This document shows positions 47,108 to 55,537 of a DNA stretch of 64,000 bases, piece by piece. The DNA lies in NCBI RefSeq assembly GCF_021278965.1, contig NZ_CP065589.1:4097001-4161000 (forward strand), given 5' to 3'. The notes below the pieces were generated by a model. That model was not told where the DNA came from, searched no databases, and saw only the letters and a list, made by a program, of their open reading frames with translations. The DNA comes from Chryseobacterium capnotolerans (GTDB lineage Bacteria; Bacteroidota; Bacteroidia; Flavobacteriales; Weeksellaceae). Positions within the stretch are counted from its first letter, which is position 1; every line of letters begins with the position of its first letter. Both the position numbers and the translations under genes were made by a program.

Positions 47108-47566
47108 ATGAAAAAAACTTTTTCGATATTATCTATTTTCATTTTATTGATTTTCAGTAATTTATCTATAAAATCATGTGGAAGCAGGGAAGATACAGTG
47201 AGCTGCTTTCCAAACAACCCAATCAATGTTACTTTGAATTTGAACCTTCCTGCATATAACGCTTTAAATTATGATGATGGCTGGATCTACGTCAATGAAC
47301 AGCAATCAGGCACCAGGGGATTAATTATTGTTCGTGTTGGAAATACCTTCAAGATTTATGATCGGAATGCTCCTCACTTATGCCCTGATAATGGCACTAC
47401 TCTTGAGGTAAAAGATAATATTGCTATTCTATGTCCAAAAGATGGAACCAAATGGATCCTAAGAACTGGGCAGCCGCTAGATGGAGCCAAAACCTCTCTT
47501 CCTCCTAAGACATATACAGCTTATAATTATGACCCTGCAAGCAAAACTTTAAATATTTACTATTAG
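47108..47566 (+). CDS. Lipoprotein with Rieske-like fold lacking the His ligands
   Basis: A 152-residue protein with a signal peptide and lipobox (LSIKSCGSRED). The second half resembles a Rieske domain: APHLCPDNGTTLEV and AILCPKDGTKWILRTGQPLD. A true [2Fe-2S] Rieske site needs Cys-x-His and Cys-x-x-His; here both His are replaced (CPD and CPKD). The two Cys might form a disulfide instead. It is probably an outer-membrane or periplasmic lipoprotein of unknown function. dtd follows eight bases after the stop codon. Confidence 0.65.
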   Translation: MKKTFSILSIFILLIFSNLSIKSCGSREDTVSCFPNNPINVTLNLNLPAYNALNYDDGWIYVNEQQSGTRGLIIVRVGNTFKIYDRNAPHLCPDNGTTLEVKDNIAILCPKDGTKWILRTGQPLDGAKTSLPPKTYTAYNYDPASKTLNIYY

Positions 47567-47574
47567 AATAAACA

Positions 47575-48024
47575 ATGAAGATCGTTATACAAAGAGCCTC
47601 TGAAGCCAGCGTAAAAGTAGACGGAAAGATCGTAGGTGAAATAGGGAAAGGACTCATGCTGCTGGTAGGCATTGATGAGAATGATGAAAAAGCAGATGCA
47701 GATTGGCTGGTACAAAAAATACTCAACTTAAGAATCTTTGGAGATGAAGATGATAAATTGAATCTTTCTGTAAAGGACATTTCCGGAGAAATTCTTTGCA
47801 TCAGTCAGTTTACACTGATTGCTGATTACAAAAAAGGAAACCGCCCTTCTTTCATCAAAGCAGCCAAACCAGATAAAGCTGTTCCGTTATTTGATTATTT
47901 TAAAGAAGAAATAGCAAAATCCGGATTGAAAACAGAAAGCGGTATTTTCGGAGCGGATATGAAAGTTTCATTGATCAATGACGGGCCTGTCACCATTGTT
48001 ATGGATTCCATTACAAAAAACTGA
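47575..48024 (+). CDS. dtd: D-aminoacyl-tRNA deacylase
   Basis: A 149-residue enzyme that frees tRNAs charged with D-amino acids or wrongly with glycine. The family motifs are visible: SQFTLIADYKKGNRPSF (the SQFT catalytic motif) and the cross-subunit GPVTIVMDS near the end. Length and N-terminus MKIVIQRASEASVKVDGK are typical. It is co-transcribed with the Rieske-like lipoprotein and probably with the membrane protein that follows seven bases on. Confidence 0.97.
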   Translation: MKIVIQRASEASVKVDGKIVGEIGKGLMLLVGIDENDEKADADWLVQKILNLRIFGDEDDKLNLSVKDISGEILCISQFTLIADYKKGNRPSFIKAAKPDKAVPLFDYFKEEIAKSGLKTESGIFGADMKVSLINDGPVTIVMDSITKN

Positions 48025-48030
48025 TTACAA

Positions 48031-48627
48031 ATGAGCAAAAAGAATATGGTTATCGCTTATCTTGTATTGACATTGATTTTCCTGAGTGAAGTTGTTTTAA
48101 ATTTTAATCAATACAGTTATAGCGGATATTATACAGACAAAATTATCAGCTGGCTCTGGCTGGCAATGACTGTTTTCATCATCATCAGGCTTTGGAAGGA
48201 AAAAGCAATTAAGGCTTATTTTGGTCTTTTGATTGCCGGAATTATTTTGAGTATTCTCCCAATGATGATTCCTTTCTTTGCCCTTGTCAGTTATTTTTCA
48301 ACCATTGACAGCTACCAGAGAATTCAATTAGAAGACAATTATCGAATAGAGAGGCATCGTCCCGGAGCATTGTCTAAACCGCAAATCGCTATTTACAAAC
48401 AGGAAGGTATTCTTGAAAAAAGAGTCTGCAAAACACCTTACGTTGAAGTTTTAGAAAAAGTTTTACAGCTTCCCTGGGTTGATATTCCAAGTGAGAAAAA
48501 ACAAGAACCTATTCAGGAGGCAAAACTTGTAAAATCCAACAAAGACAGCCTTGGAATTGAATATAAAATTATGGATAAAAAGCAGGTTTTTTATCATAAA
48601 ATTCAGCAAGATCAATTTGAAGATTAA
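48031..48627 (+). CDS. Hypothetical membrane protein
   Basis: A 198-residue protein with three membrane helices in the first 90 residues (MVIAYLVLTLIFLSEVVLNF; SWLWLAMTVFIIIRLW; AYFGLLIAGIILSILPMMIP) and a soluble C-terminal half of about 105 residues with ERHRPGALSKPQIAIYKQ. I do not recognise the family. It follows dtd by six bases and is closed by a strong terminator. Confidence 0.7.
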   Translation: MSKKNMVIAYLVLTLIFLSEVVLNFNQYSYSGYYTDKIISWLWLAMTVFIIIRLWKEKAIKAYFGLLIAGIILSILPMMIPFFALVSYFSTIDSYQRIQLEDNYRIERHRPGALSKPQIAIYKQEGILEKRVCKTPYVEVLEKVLQLPWVDIPSEKKQEPIQEAKLVKSNKDSLGIEYKIMDKKQVFYHKIQQDQFED

Positions 48628-48655
48628 CCGGATTAACTCCTCATTGTATTCAAAT

Positions 48656-48694
48656 AAAGAAATACCTTTCAGCAAAACTGAAAGGTATTTCTTT
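48656..48694 (+). terminator. Terminator of the lipoprotein-dtd operon
   Basis: AAAGAAATACCTTTCAG, loop CAAAA, and the complementary arm CTGAAAGGTATTTCTTT: a 17-base-pair stem about 29 bases after the stop codon. The U-run is part of the stem. Confidence 0.82.
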
Positions 48695-48879
48695 ATAAAA
48701 ATGGCGGAAAATTATACGATAAAAACCGCTCGTAAATTATGCAGATTTCATGAATTCCCTTTAGATAAAGACATAAACAAGTTGTTGAAAAATAAATTCA
48801 CAAAAACGTGATTTGTTTTCATTTTATTATTATTTTTGATATTATCCAAATTTATTCACAACCATTTAACAAAAATAAT

Positions 48880-50535
48880 ATGAAAACAAAAATCAAATTC
48901 CTTATTCTCTTTGTATTCTGTTTTTTCCTTTCATTTGCACAATCTCCATCAGATCGCAGTGTTCCGCAAAACGATCTGATCTATGTATGTTTTGCAAAAG
49001 GTATCTCTTCAGAAAAAGATGCACTTAGTAAAAATCCTGAACTGGAAAGATTTGTGAAGGAAAATAGAATATCATTTACTTATGATCTAGGTTTTAGCAA
49101 TGAAAAGATCAATGAAATGATCGCTAGCAGCAGATTGAACGGAAATTCCGGAGAGTCTGTTCAAAAACTGAAAAGGATATTCAAAGCGGATGTTCCTGTT
49201 CAAAATGCTGATACTTTTCAAAGACTTACTCAAGCTCTTGAAAAATTTCCTGAAATAGAATATGTATCTGTGATGAGCAGTACTCCTGTTGAACCACCTC
49301 TTGTCAACATGTTTGTAGCAACACCTGATCTCGAAAATCTTCAAATGTATCTGAATGACAATCCGGGAATCAATGCAAAATACGCATGGTCAAGAGGAAT
49401 TACCGGACAAAACATCCGTATCCGCGATGTGGAATATGGTTTCTACAAAACTCACGAAATGCTAGCGAATCAGAACTCCATTCAGCTAGAACCTGGATAT
49501 TCTCCTAATTCAGGATTAGCGAACAATAATTACCGGGATCACGGAACAGCTGTTGTAAGTATTTTAGGGTCTATAAAAGATAATATCGGCCTTACTGGAG
49601 CTGTTTACAATGCTTCAGAAATAAAAGGCTATATGGAATGGACCACTGTTGGATATAACAGAGCTTCAGCGGTAAGCAGATCCATTAATGCCTCACAAGC
49701 CGGAGATATCATTTTATATGAAATGCAGACTGGTGGAAAAGACGGCCAATATTGTCCTGCTGAATATGACAGTGTGATATGGGATCTTACAAAAGCAGCG
49801 ACAGATTCAGGGATCATCATCATTGCGGCAGCAGGAAATGGGAATCAGGACCTTGATGAACCTTTCTATGCAATGTACAGATCCAGAGGAAACAGCGGCG
49901 CCATCATTGTAGGAGCCGGAACTCCTAATACTACTCATTCAAAACAAAGCTTCAGTACTTATGGAAGCAGAGTGGATGTACAAGGGTGGGGAAGCAGCGT
50001 TCTGGCTGCAGGATATGGATCGTATGCAAAGTATGACAATGATAATAACAGAACTTACAATTATTTCAGCGGAACCAGTTCTGCAACGCCTACAGTAGCT
50101 TCTGCAGCGGTACTGATTCAGGCTTTTTACCGTCAGACTACAGGACAGAATTTAAGTCCGGCTGCTATGAGAAATCTTTTGGTTTCTACAGGAATTCCAC
50201 AGGGAGGAACTGATGTGAATAAAAAAATTGGTCCACTTCCAAATGTAAGAAATGCCATTTTACAACTGGAAGGTAAATCTACAGCTTCCGCCAAAGCCTT
50301 ACCTGCTTTGGAAGTGAAAATTTATCCTAATCCATCCAGCGGCTATATCGCTATTCAAGCTAGCGAAGATAAAAAACTGGACATTGAAATTATCAATATG
50401 TATGGAAGATCAGTGATAAAAAGTATGGTTGCTTCCGGTGAAAGAATTAATATTTCAAATCTTCCTACTGGTCAGTATATCATTAATATCAATGAAGGAA
50501 CGAGACGGGTGGTAGAGAAGTTTACTAAATTATAG
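48880..50535 (+). CDS. Subtilisin-like serine protease (S8) with T9SS sorting domain
   Basis: A 551-residue secreted protease. The start is ATG at 48880 (MKTKIKFLILFVFCFFLSFA, signal peptide); an upstream in-frame GTG would add 24 residues before the signal peptide. The S8 triad is Asp183 in IRDVEYGF, His221 in YRDHGTAVVSIL and Ser400 in SGTSSATPTVASAA, with the oxyanion Asn region in IIIAAAGNGN. The C-terminal 75 residues (VKIYPNPSSGYIAIQASEDK onward to VVEKFTKL) are a type A T9SS sorting domain. It should leave the cell through the SprA machinery. It is monocistronic, with a hairpin 150 bases after its end. Confidence 0.93.
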   Translation: MKTKIKFLILFVFCFFLSFAQSPSDRSVPQNDLIYVCFAKGISSEKDALSKNPELERFVKENRISFTYDLGFSNEKINEMIASSRLNGNSGESVQKLKRIFKADVPVQNADTFQRLTQALEKFPEIEYVSVMSSTPVEPPLVNMFVATPDLENLQMYLNDNPGINAKYAWSRGITGQNIRIRDVEYGFYKTHEMLANQNSIQLEPGYSPNSGLANNNYRDHGTAVVSILGSIKDNIGLTGAVYNASEIKGYMEWTTVGYNRASAVSRSINASQAGDIILYEMQTGGKDGQYCPAEYDSVIWDLTKAATDSGIIIIAAAGNGNQDLDEPFYAMYRSRGNSGAIIVGAGTPNTTHSKQSFSTYGSRVDVQGWGSSVLAAGYGSYAKYDNDNNRTYNYFSGTSSATPTVASAAVLIQAFYRQTTGQNLSPAAMRNLLVSTGIPQGGTDVNKKIGPLPNVRNAILQLEGKSTASAKALPALEVKIYPNPSSGYIAIQASEDKKLDIEIINMYGRSVIKSMVASGERINISNLPTGQYIININEGTRRVVEKFTKL

Positions 50536-50573
50536 TGAAGAGGCGGGAAGATGGAAGAATGAAGTGGGAAGTT
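50535..50573. repeat. GA-rich dispersed repeat, copy 1
   Basis: An imperfect series of GGAAG units (GGCGGGAAGATGGAAGAATG, then GGGAAGTTACTT) just after the subtilase stop. Similar segments occur at 51865-51908 and 59077-59109, each with GGAAG units and ending in GGAAGTTA. Confidence 0.5.
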
Positions 50574-50683
50574 ACTTTTAGTTGTTCTGTGACTATAAGT
50601 AAGATAAAGTAGTTTTTGTAAAATCAAAAAATACTATTGCTATTCTTTATAACTTTGATCACTTCCATCCTTCAATTCAAAAC

Positions 50684-50719
50684 AAAAAAACTTCTTTCAT
50701 TGCTGAAAGGAGTTTTTTT
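50684..50719. terminator. Bidirectional terminator
   Basis: A 16-base-pair stem: seven A, CTTCTTTCA, loop TTGC, TGAAAGGAG, seven T, with one G-U pair. It lies between the plus-strand subtilase gene and the minus-strand lipoprotein gene, so it can serve both. Confidence 0.85.
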
Positions 50720-50738
50720 GTCTTAACTTTTATAACAA

Positions 50739-51251
50739 TTATTTCGCAGGAACGCTGCTGAAATTAAGGGCTACTTTAATATTCATATCCGAAGAAGTCT
50801 GGTTCTTCAGCTCATACACTGTTCTTACAGTAAGTCCTGAGCTTTTTACAATGCTATCCAGGAATCCTGTATCATTCAAATCTAAACTCATGCTGGATGA
50901 ATTGGTAGATATGTTAGAACGGGACGCAATCAGCCTCTCCCCTGTTCCACTGGATGAAACATATATCTTAATCGTTTTAAATGCACTTAGATTTCCGCCT
51001 GAAGGAGATGCTACAGAAATTTTCGCATCTGAAATTCTTACATCTTTAATCTGTGCGTTATTATTTCCCCCAAACCAGGTTTGTACATTGGCAGCAGTTG
51101 CTGTTGAGGAAACTTCTTTATCCGCAGGAACCCCCGTAGAAACTAAAACATTCGTTGTATAGGGAAATGTATTCTGAACCAGCGACTGTACGGTTCCGCA
51201 ACTTACAAGTACAGCTGAGACGGCCATTGCTGTTAGAACTATATTTTTCAT
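50739..51251 (-). CDS. Hypothetical lipoprotein
   Basis: A 170-residue protein with lipoprotein signal MKNIVLTAMAVSAVLVSCGT. The mature part is Ser/Thr/Asn-rich and beta-like (VRISDAKISVASPSGGNLSA, MNIKVALNFSSVPAK). I do not recognise the family. It ends just before the bidirectional terminator. A second, frameshifted lipoprotein gene lies 59 bases upstream on the same strand. Confidence 0.7.
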   Translation of the reverse strand: MKNIVLTAMAVSAVLVSCGTVQSLVQNTFPYTTNVLVSTGVPADKEVSSTATAANVQTWFGGNNNAQIKDVRISDAKISVASPSGGNLSAFKTIKIYVSSSGTGERLIASRSNISTNSSSMSLDLNDTGFLDSIVKSSGLTVRTVYELKNQTSSDMNIKVALNFSSVPAK

Positions 51252-51310
51252 AATTTTTAAATTTAAACTTCAGGTATTAATTTGCAGAAACTGTACCAAA
51301 TTGATTTTCC

Positions 51311-51850
51311 TTACTCAATGCTTACGGTAAAATGACCTTTGGTATTTCCGGAGGCCATATTACTTTTCCCAATGATCAGCCATACTTCACCTTTCTCAGG
51401 AATTTCATAAGTCAGCTCTCTTCCGAATGGCCCATCATAATTTCCATTGGGAAGTTTTATTTGATTGAATCTGATATTGAAATATTTTTCTTTTGTTGAA
51501 ATTTTTGCTTTAATAGTAGACTGTTCAAAGTTGGTCAGTTTTAAAATCATTTCCTGATCATCATTTTTGAATTCTTCTCCCAATGTAAAAGGAAGCTGAG
51601 ATGCATCTGCTGTTCTTACAATCTGCCCTTCTTTTTCACTTCTCATCACTCCTTTACGTAAAACATCCTTGGTAGCAGGAGCATTGTTAATAATTGAATC
51701 TTTTTTCTCAATGCTGAAGAATCTGCTTTATAAACTGAGTCCGGCATTTCTGTTACAATGGCTGAATCCTTTTGAGATACATCTGTCACAGCAGGATCTT
51801 TTTTACATGAAATTATAATCAATGGAATTAACAATAAGCTTTTTTTTCAT
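51311..51850 (-). pseudogene. Lipoprotein gene with two frame breaks
   Basis: A gene of about 180 codons in three frames. It begins ATG at 51850; with seven A in place of eight (run 51840-51847) it reads MKKSLLLIPLIIISCKKDPA with lipobox IIISC. A second break near 51712-51720, where one base seems missing in TCTTCAGC, leads into SIEKKDSIINNAPATKDVLR. The last frame reads MRSEKEGQIVRTADASQLPF to HFTVSIE. The C-terminal 110 residues look like a compact beta domain (NGNYDGPFGRELTYEIPEKG). The function is unknown. Two separate indels in 540 bases suggest either sequence errors or real decay. Confidence 0.65.
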
Positions 51851-51864
51851 AATAATTAATTTTA

Positions 51865-51908
51865 AGGAAGAAAAGAGAGGAAGCTGGAGGCAGGGAGATG
51901 GAAGTTAT
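51865..51908. repeat. GA-rich dispersed repeat, copy 2
   Basis: GAGAGGAAGCTGGAGGCAGG, then GAGATGGAAGTTATT, upstream of the frameshifted lipoprotein gene. It shares GGAAGCTGGA and the GGAAGTTATT end with copy 3. Confidence 0.5.
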
Positions 51909-52022
51909 TACAATTTACCATACATCCGAAGTAATATTTTTTTGAAATATCCCATTGCATTCCATTTTCTAGTCAATCCTGGTTAATCGGTTTTTTTAAA
52001 TGCTAAAATTGTTCCAACTCTT

Positions 52023-52709
52023 TTAAATGGTGGTTTTTTCAGATCGAAGAATATTTTCATTATTACTCCTAATCAACTTAAAAGTGAAATACATAAAATT
52101 GAGCATGATCCCCATCAAAAGGGTGACGCCCCAGGTTTTTGTATATTCAAGCGGAGAGATAAAACGCACTACAATATCATTGAATAGGCCGAAAGGATTA
52201 TTCAAAACGTCCCAACTGTTCCATCTCAGAAATCTTCCCAGATAAACTCCAAAGCTGCTCATAAAAAGAAAGAGGACTACAATGCCATTAATCATTCTTT
52301 GTTTACTATAACCGGACAGAAGTTTTTCAATATCATTAAGGCTTAAAAAGCCACAGATAAGGCCTGTCCACGCATAGGAAAGTATCACAATCAGATCATA
52401 CCAGATCGGTATAGTGTTTCTTGCTTTTAAATGAAAAAGATCAGTCAGGATATAGGGTGAGTTGGGAAAAAATAAAATCCAGACTATAATAATTGCAGCA
52501 ATGGATATTTTACTTTTAATATTGAATGCCAAGATAAAAGTACTCAGAAACAAAGGGATCCATGCCAGAAATAGGTTCCAATTGAGGAAGAAAAACACCT
52601 TTGTTTCACTGATGTAATATCTGAAAAGGGAAAGGCTGAAGCAGAATAAGGTCATGAATACCAATAATACATTTATTTTAAACCGTGGAGATTCCATTAA
52701 CTTTTTCAT
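52023..52709 (-). CDS. DUF1361 family membrane protein
   Basis: A 228-residue protein with about seven membrane helices. It matches DUF1361 through FFLNWNLFLAWIPLFLS and the signature FPNSPYILTDLFHLKAR followed by IPIWYDLIVILSYAWTG. The family's function is unknown. It is the last gene of a minus-strand run of membrane proteins and lies 12 bases after the DUF4173 gene. Confidence 0.88.
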   Translation of the reverse strand: MKKLMESPRFKINVLLVFMTLFCFSLSLFRYYISETKVFFFLNWNLFLAWIPLFLSTFILAFNIKSKISIAAIIIVWILFFPNSPYILTDLFHLKARNTIPIWYDLIVILSYAWTGLICGFLSLNDIEKLLSGYSKQRMINGIVVLFLFMSSFGVYLGRFLRWNSWDVLNNPFGLFNDIVVRFISPLEYTKTWGVTLLMGIMLNFMYFTFKLIRSNNENILRSEKTTI

Positions 52710-52721
52710 CCTATTTTCTTA

Positions 52722-54092
52722 TTAGTTGATGGTTTGATAATAGATGATCTTTGAAAGGAAAGGTTTCGACTTTTCTACTTTAATTTTGTTCTGAAGATCT
52801 CTTTTAAGCTTTTGATCATTCTTTTCTTCCGCATATTTCATAAGACTCTTTTCACTAAAATTAACTGAACCAAAATGGTAATTAACCGCAAAATCGTTAC
52901 GTTTCATATTCTGAGAAGTGATGAACCCTCCCCAGTTGATATAGCTGCAAATCAGAATCGTCCCATAAAGGTACCACGCCATGGTATTGAAAAGGAAAGC
53001 GTTTCTTTTTTGTTTTTGAATTTTCATAAAAGTTAAACCAAGTCCCACCAGAGCTAAAAGAAGGAATGCAAAAACGCCCAGTCTCTTATATGTAAAGGCA
53101 TAATTAACAATATATTCGTAGTTTTTGGCTGCGGCAGAGAGAATTAGAACAGCATTCAACACAATCCATACTTTAGCTAAAATTTTCAGCAGCTTTGCTT
53201 TGGAATCAAAATTGAAACCTGATTTAAAGTAGAACATGATCACCAGAATAGCCATCACAATAGACATAATCACTGCATTGACACGCTCATGAGTTTCTTC
53301 TGAAAGCTGAACCGGTGTTTTTGAAACTTCATAAAACTGTTCATAATTATAGGTGATGATGAAGAATATCAACAAAATATTCAGACAAAAGAAAGATACT
53401 ACTCCACTCGCCCTTTCCGCATTCAGATCAAGAAAAGAATAAGTTGCCTTAGGCTCCTGAGCGCTTTTCTGAAAGTCGTTATCTAAATAATGATGATTCT
53501 TGTAAATCAGTTTTTCAACAGCAAAATTCCAGAAATTAAAAGCAATAAAGAATCCTAAAACAGTAAGACAGAAGATCTGCCAAAGATTGATATCCAGTTC
53601 ATAATCTGTGAAAAGTGCGGCAAAATGATCACTCCCAGCGGCATAAATCCCAAAGAAAACAGAGATAAGAATGAGTGGAATGAGCACAAAGGCCACGATC
53701 TTCTGCCACATTCCGGGAACATTTCTTTGAGGCAGCCATTTATCCAGCATAAATACCCTGCATATTGAAGTACAGCCATTGGTGATAAAAACAGGAATTA
53801 AAAAAAGGATTTTCATTTTCCTGTTTCTCGATTTATAAGCTAATAAAAGCAGTGAACTTGCTACTGCCAGGAATGACGGAAAATCTCCATACCAAGCAAA
53901 TGCAATCCCCGAAAGTATACTTGTCCCTGTAAGCAAATAAAATACTCTGGTTTTCTTTTTTTGAGGAGTTTTAAAGAAATTCAGAATTGCATATAAAATT
54001 CCAAGGATTCCAAAATTCAGCCCCATGTCCTGATCATAGAACAGGACTACAAAAAGGGCTGTTGTTAGAAATATATAGTGATGTGTTTTCAT
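52722..54092 (-). CDS. DUF4173/DUF4153-type membrane protein
   Basis: A 456-residue protein with about eleven membrane helices and the pattern of the DUF4173 (formerly DUF4153) family, for example the conserved RASGVVSFFCLNILLIFFII and ETHERVNAVIMSIVMAILVI. The family is of unknown function. It lies between DUF1361 and a set of small membrane proteins, all on the minus strand with spacings of about 10-25 bases, so it is likely part of the operon controlled by the winged-helix regulator upstream. Confidence 0.8.
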   Translation of the reverse strand: MKTHHYIFLTTALFVVLFYDQDMGLNFGILGILYAILNFFKTPQKKKTRVFYLLTGTSILSGIAFAWYGDFPSFLAVASSLLLLAYKSRNRKMKILFLIPVFITNGCTSICRVFMLDKWLPQRNVPGMWQKIVAFVLIPLILISVFFGIYAAGSDHFAALFTDYELDINLWQIFCLTVLGFFIAFNFWNFAVEKLIYKNHHYLDNDFQKSAQEPKATYSFLDLNAERASGVVSFFCLNILLIFFIITYNYEQFYEVSKTPVQLSEETHERVNAVIMSIVMAILVIMFYFKSGFNFDSKAKLLKILAKVWIVLNAVLILSAAAKNYEYIVNYAFTYKRLGVFAFLLLALVGLGLTFMKIQKQKRNAFLFNTMAWYLYGTILICSYINWGGFITSQNMKRNDFAVNYHFGSVNFSEKSLMKYAEEKNDQKLKRDLQNKIKVEKSKPFLSKIIYYQTIN

Positions 54093-54116
54093 GATAATAA
54101 ATATTTAAAAATTAGA

Positions 54117-54410
54117 TTATGAAAAATTGAAAATAATAAGAAGATATATTGCTGCGATTGGAATATTTGCCAGCAAAAGGAGAACAGAGTTTCCCGAACC
54201 TTTTCTTTCAGAAATATCCATCAGGAAATGAAGCAACTCATATAAAAGTACTGTCATGTTCACAGGTATTGCAAAAATTACATAGATCAACCCACAAACC
54301 AGCAAGTCCTCATTTTTGGTGATAAAAAATAATAAAAACAAAAATGTACCAAGACCGAAAGAAATAAGAAAAGTATATTTTCCGGCAGGGCTAAACTTTA
54401 TATTTTCCAT
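54117..54410 (-). CDS. Small membrane protein of the NIPIA family, copy 1
   Basis: A 97-residue protein with three hydrophobic helices, ending LLLLANIPIAAIYLLIIFNF. It resembles two other proteins in this operon, which share a GKxxF start, an acidic/Gly loop, a central helix and NIPIA-A/T-LY near the end. I know no function for them. Confidence 0.68.
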   Translation of the reverse strand: MENIKFSPAGKYTFLISFGLGTFLFLLFFITKNEDLLVCGLIYVIFAIPVNMTVLLYELLHFLMDISERKGSGNSVLLLLANIPIAAIYLLIIFNFS

Positions 54411-54421
54411 GTCACGTGCGT

Positions 54422-54907
54422 TTAATGTAAAACAACTGTATCTTTCTGTTGGATAAAATCTTTCAGGTGTTCAAAATTCTGCCAAAGCAGACCTTCGAAA
54501 TCCCATTCGTGGAAGGCTCTCATCGTTTGCCCTTTTCGATAGGCTTTCATATATATCTTCAAATATTCAGGCAGGATAAAGGTTCCCAGTACAACAGCTG
54601 CTAAAAGATGAGCATTGAGCTTTCCGTTTCCAAGTAAAAGATATTGCATCGCAATTTCATCTTCGAAGTTGGTTCCACAATCAGTAATCAGATGATGAAC
54701 ATCATGATTTTCCATTTTGGGAATCATTGAAAACCCATGTTTATGATAGAATTCCCCTAATTTCCTTCCTAACGAATCTTCCTGAAACTCCAGCAACTGT
54801 CTTTCATTGAACTGCCATTGTCTCTTTTTCTTTTTAAAGTATTTTCTGTAGAGTTTTTGAGTTTTATCGTACACAAAAAGCAGAAACTGAACGCGTATTT
54901 TTTTCAT
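54422..54907 (-). CDS. Coq4-like protein
   Basis: A 161-residue soluble protein resembling the Coq4 family. The key motif HDVHH lies in NHDVHHLITDCGTNFEDEIA, close to the HDxxH metal-ligand motif of Coq4, followed by AMQYLLLGNGKLNAHLLAAV. In eukaryotes Coq4 acts in ubiquinone synthesis, recently linked to ring decarboxylation and hydroxylation. Bacteroidota use menaquinone, so the role here is open. It sits between two small NIPIA-type membrane proteins and may work with them. Confidence 0.72.
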   Translation of the reverse strand: MKKIRVQFLLFVYDKTQKLYRKYFKKKKRQWQFNERQLLEFQEDSLGRKLGEFYHKHGFSMIPKMENHDVHHLITDCGTNFEDEIAMQYLLLGNGKLNAHLLAAVVLGTFILPEYLKIYMKAYRKGQTMRAFHEWDFEGLLWQNFEHLKDFIQQKDTVVLH

Positions 54908-54919
54908 AGTGTTATGTAT

Positions 54920-55219
54920 TTAAAAGATTAGATTCCACCCTATGATGGTATAAAGAGCGGCAATGGGAATATTCCACAAAAGATATCCTGCAGATTGAAA
55001 ACAGGTTTTACGTTTGAGCTTGTTGATCATTCCATAGAGCATGAGACCTGCTAAAACCAGAAGATTGAATATGGATCCATAAATGAGTAGCAAAAAACCA
55101 AAGTCTGCGAATTTGAATTCTTTTGTAAGGATATATCCCAAAAAACAAATATTCCCTGCGAGGAAGAACAGTCCGAATATGGCTTTTCCTAAGTTTAAAA
55201 TATTTCTTTCTGACATCAT
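54920..55219 (-). CDS. Small membrane protein of the NIPIA family, copy 2
   Basis: A 99-residue, three-helix protein: NILNLGKAIFGLFFLAGNIC, a loop KEFKFADFG, and AGYLLWNIPIAALYTIIGWN at the end. It is closest to the next gene upstream (copy 3), which shares the N-LGK-IFG-FF opening. Function unknown. Confidence 0.7.
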   Translation of the reverse strand: MMSERNILNLGKAIFGLFFLAGNICFLGYILTKEFKFADFGFLLLIYGSIFNLLVLAGLMLYGMINKLKRKTCFQSAGYLLWNIPIAALYTIIGWNLIF

Positions 55220-55228
55220 TAGAATAAT

Positions 55229-55525
55229 TTAATTAAATAAACAGTTCCCTATTGCCCCATACAGAGTTGCAATGGGAATATTGATTAAGAGTATACCAAC
55301 TGCCTTTAAGCAGGCTAAAAATTTTGACCGATATATTATACCGTAAATCAAAAAAGATAAAACACACAATATATTTACCGGCACTCCGAAATAAACCAGC
55401 ATATAACCTGCTCCAGCAAAACCTCCTTCCTTGGTTATTATCGCTCCTAAAAGAAAGATACTTCCCAACACAAAAAAGACTCCGAATATAGATTTTCCGA
55501 GATTGATGATTTCTTTGTCTTCCAT
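55229..55525 (-). CDS. Small membrane protein of the NIPIA family, copy 3
   Basis: A 98-residue, three-helix protein: EIINLGKSIFGVFFVLGSIF, loop KEGGFAGAG, and VGILLINIPIATLYGAIGNC. It is a tandem paralogue of the gene nine bases downstream. Function unknown. Confidence 0.7.
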   Translation of the reverse strand: MEDKEIINLGKSIFGVFFVLGSIFLLGAIITKEGGFAGAGYMLVYFGVPVNILCVLSFLIYGIIYRSKFLACLKAVGILLINIPIATLYGAIGNCLFN

Positions 55526-55537
55526 TTAATTAATTAT

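Noticed and set aside
48701..48811. 36-codon plus-strand frame (MAENYTIKTARKLCRFHE) before the subtilase
   Set aside because: It could be a small gene, but it follows directly on a terminator with no promoter and has no recognised family, so there is not enough support.
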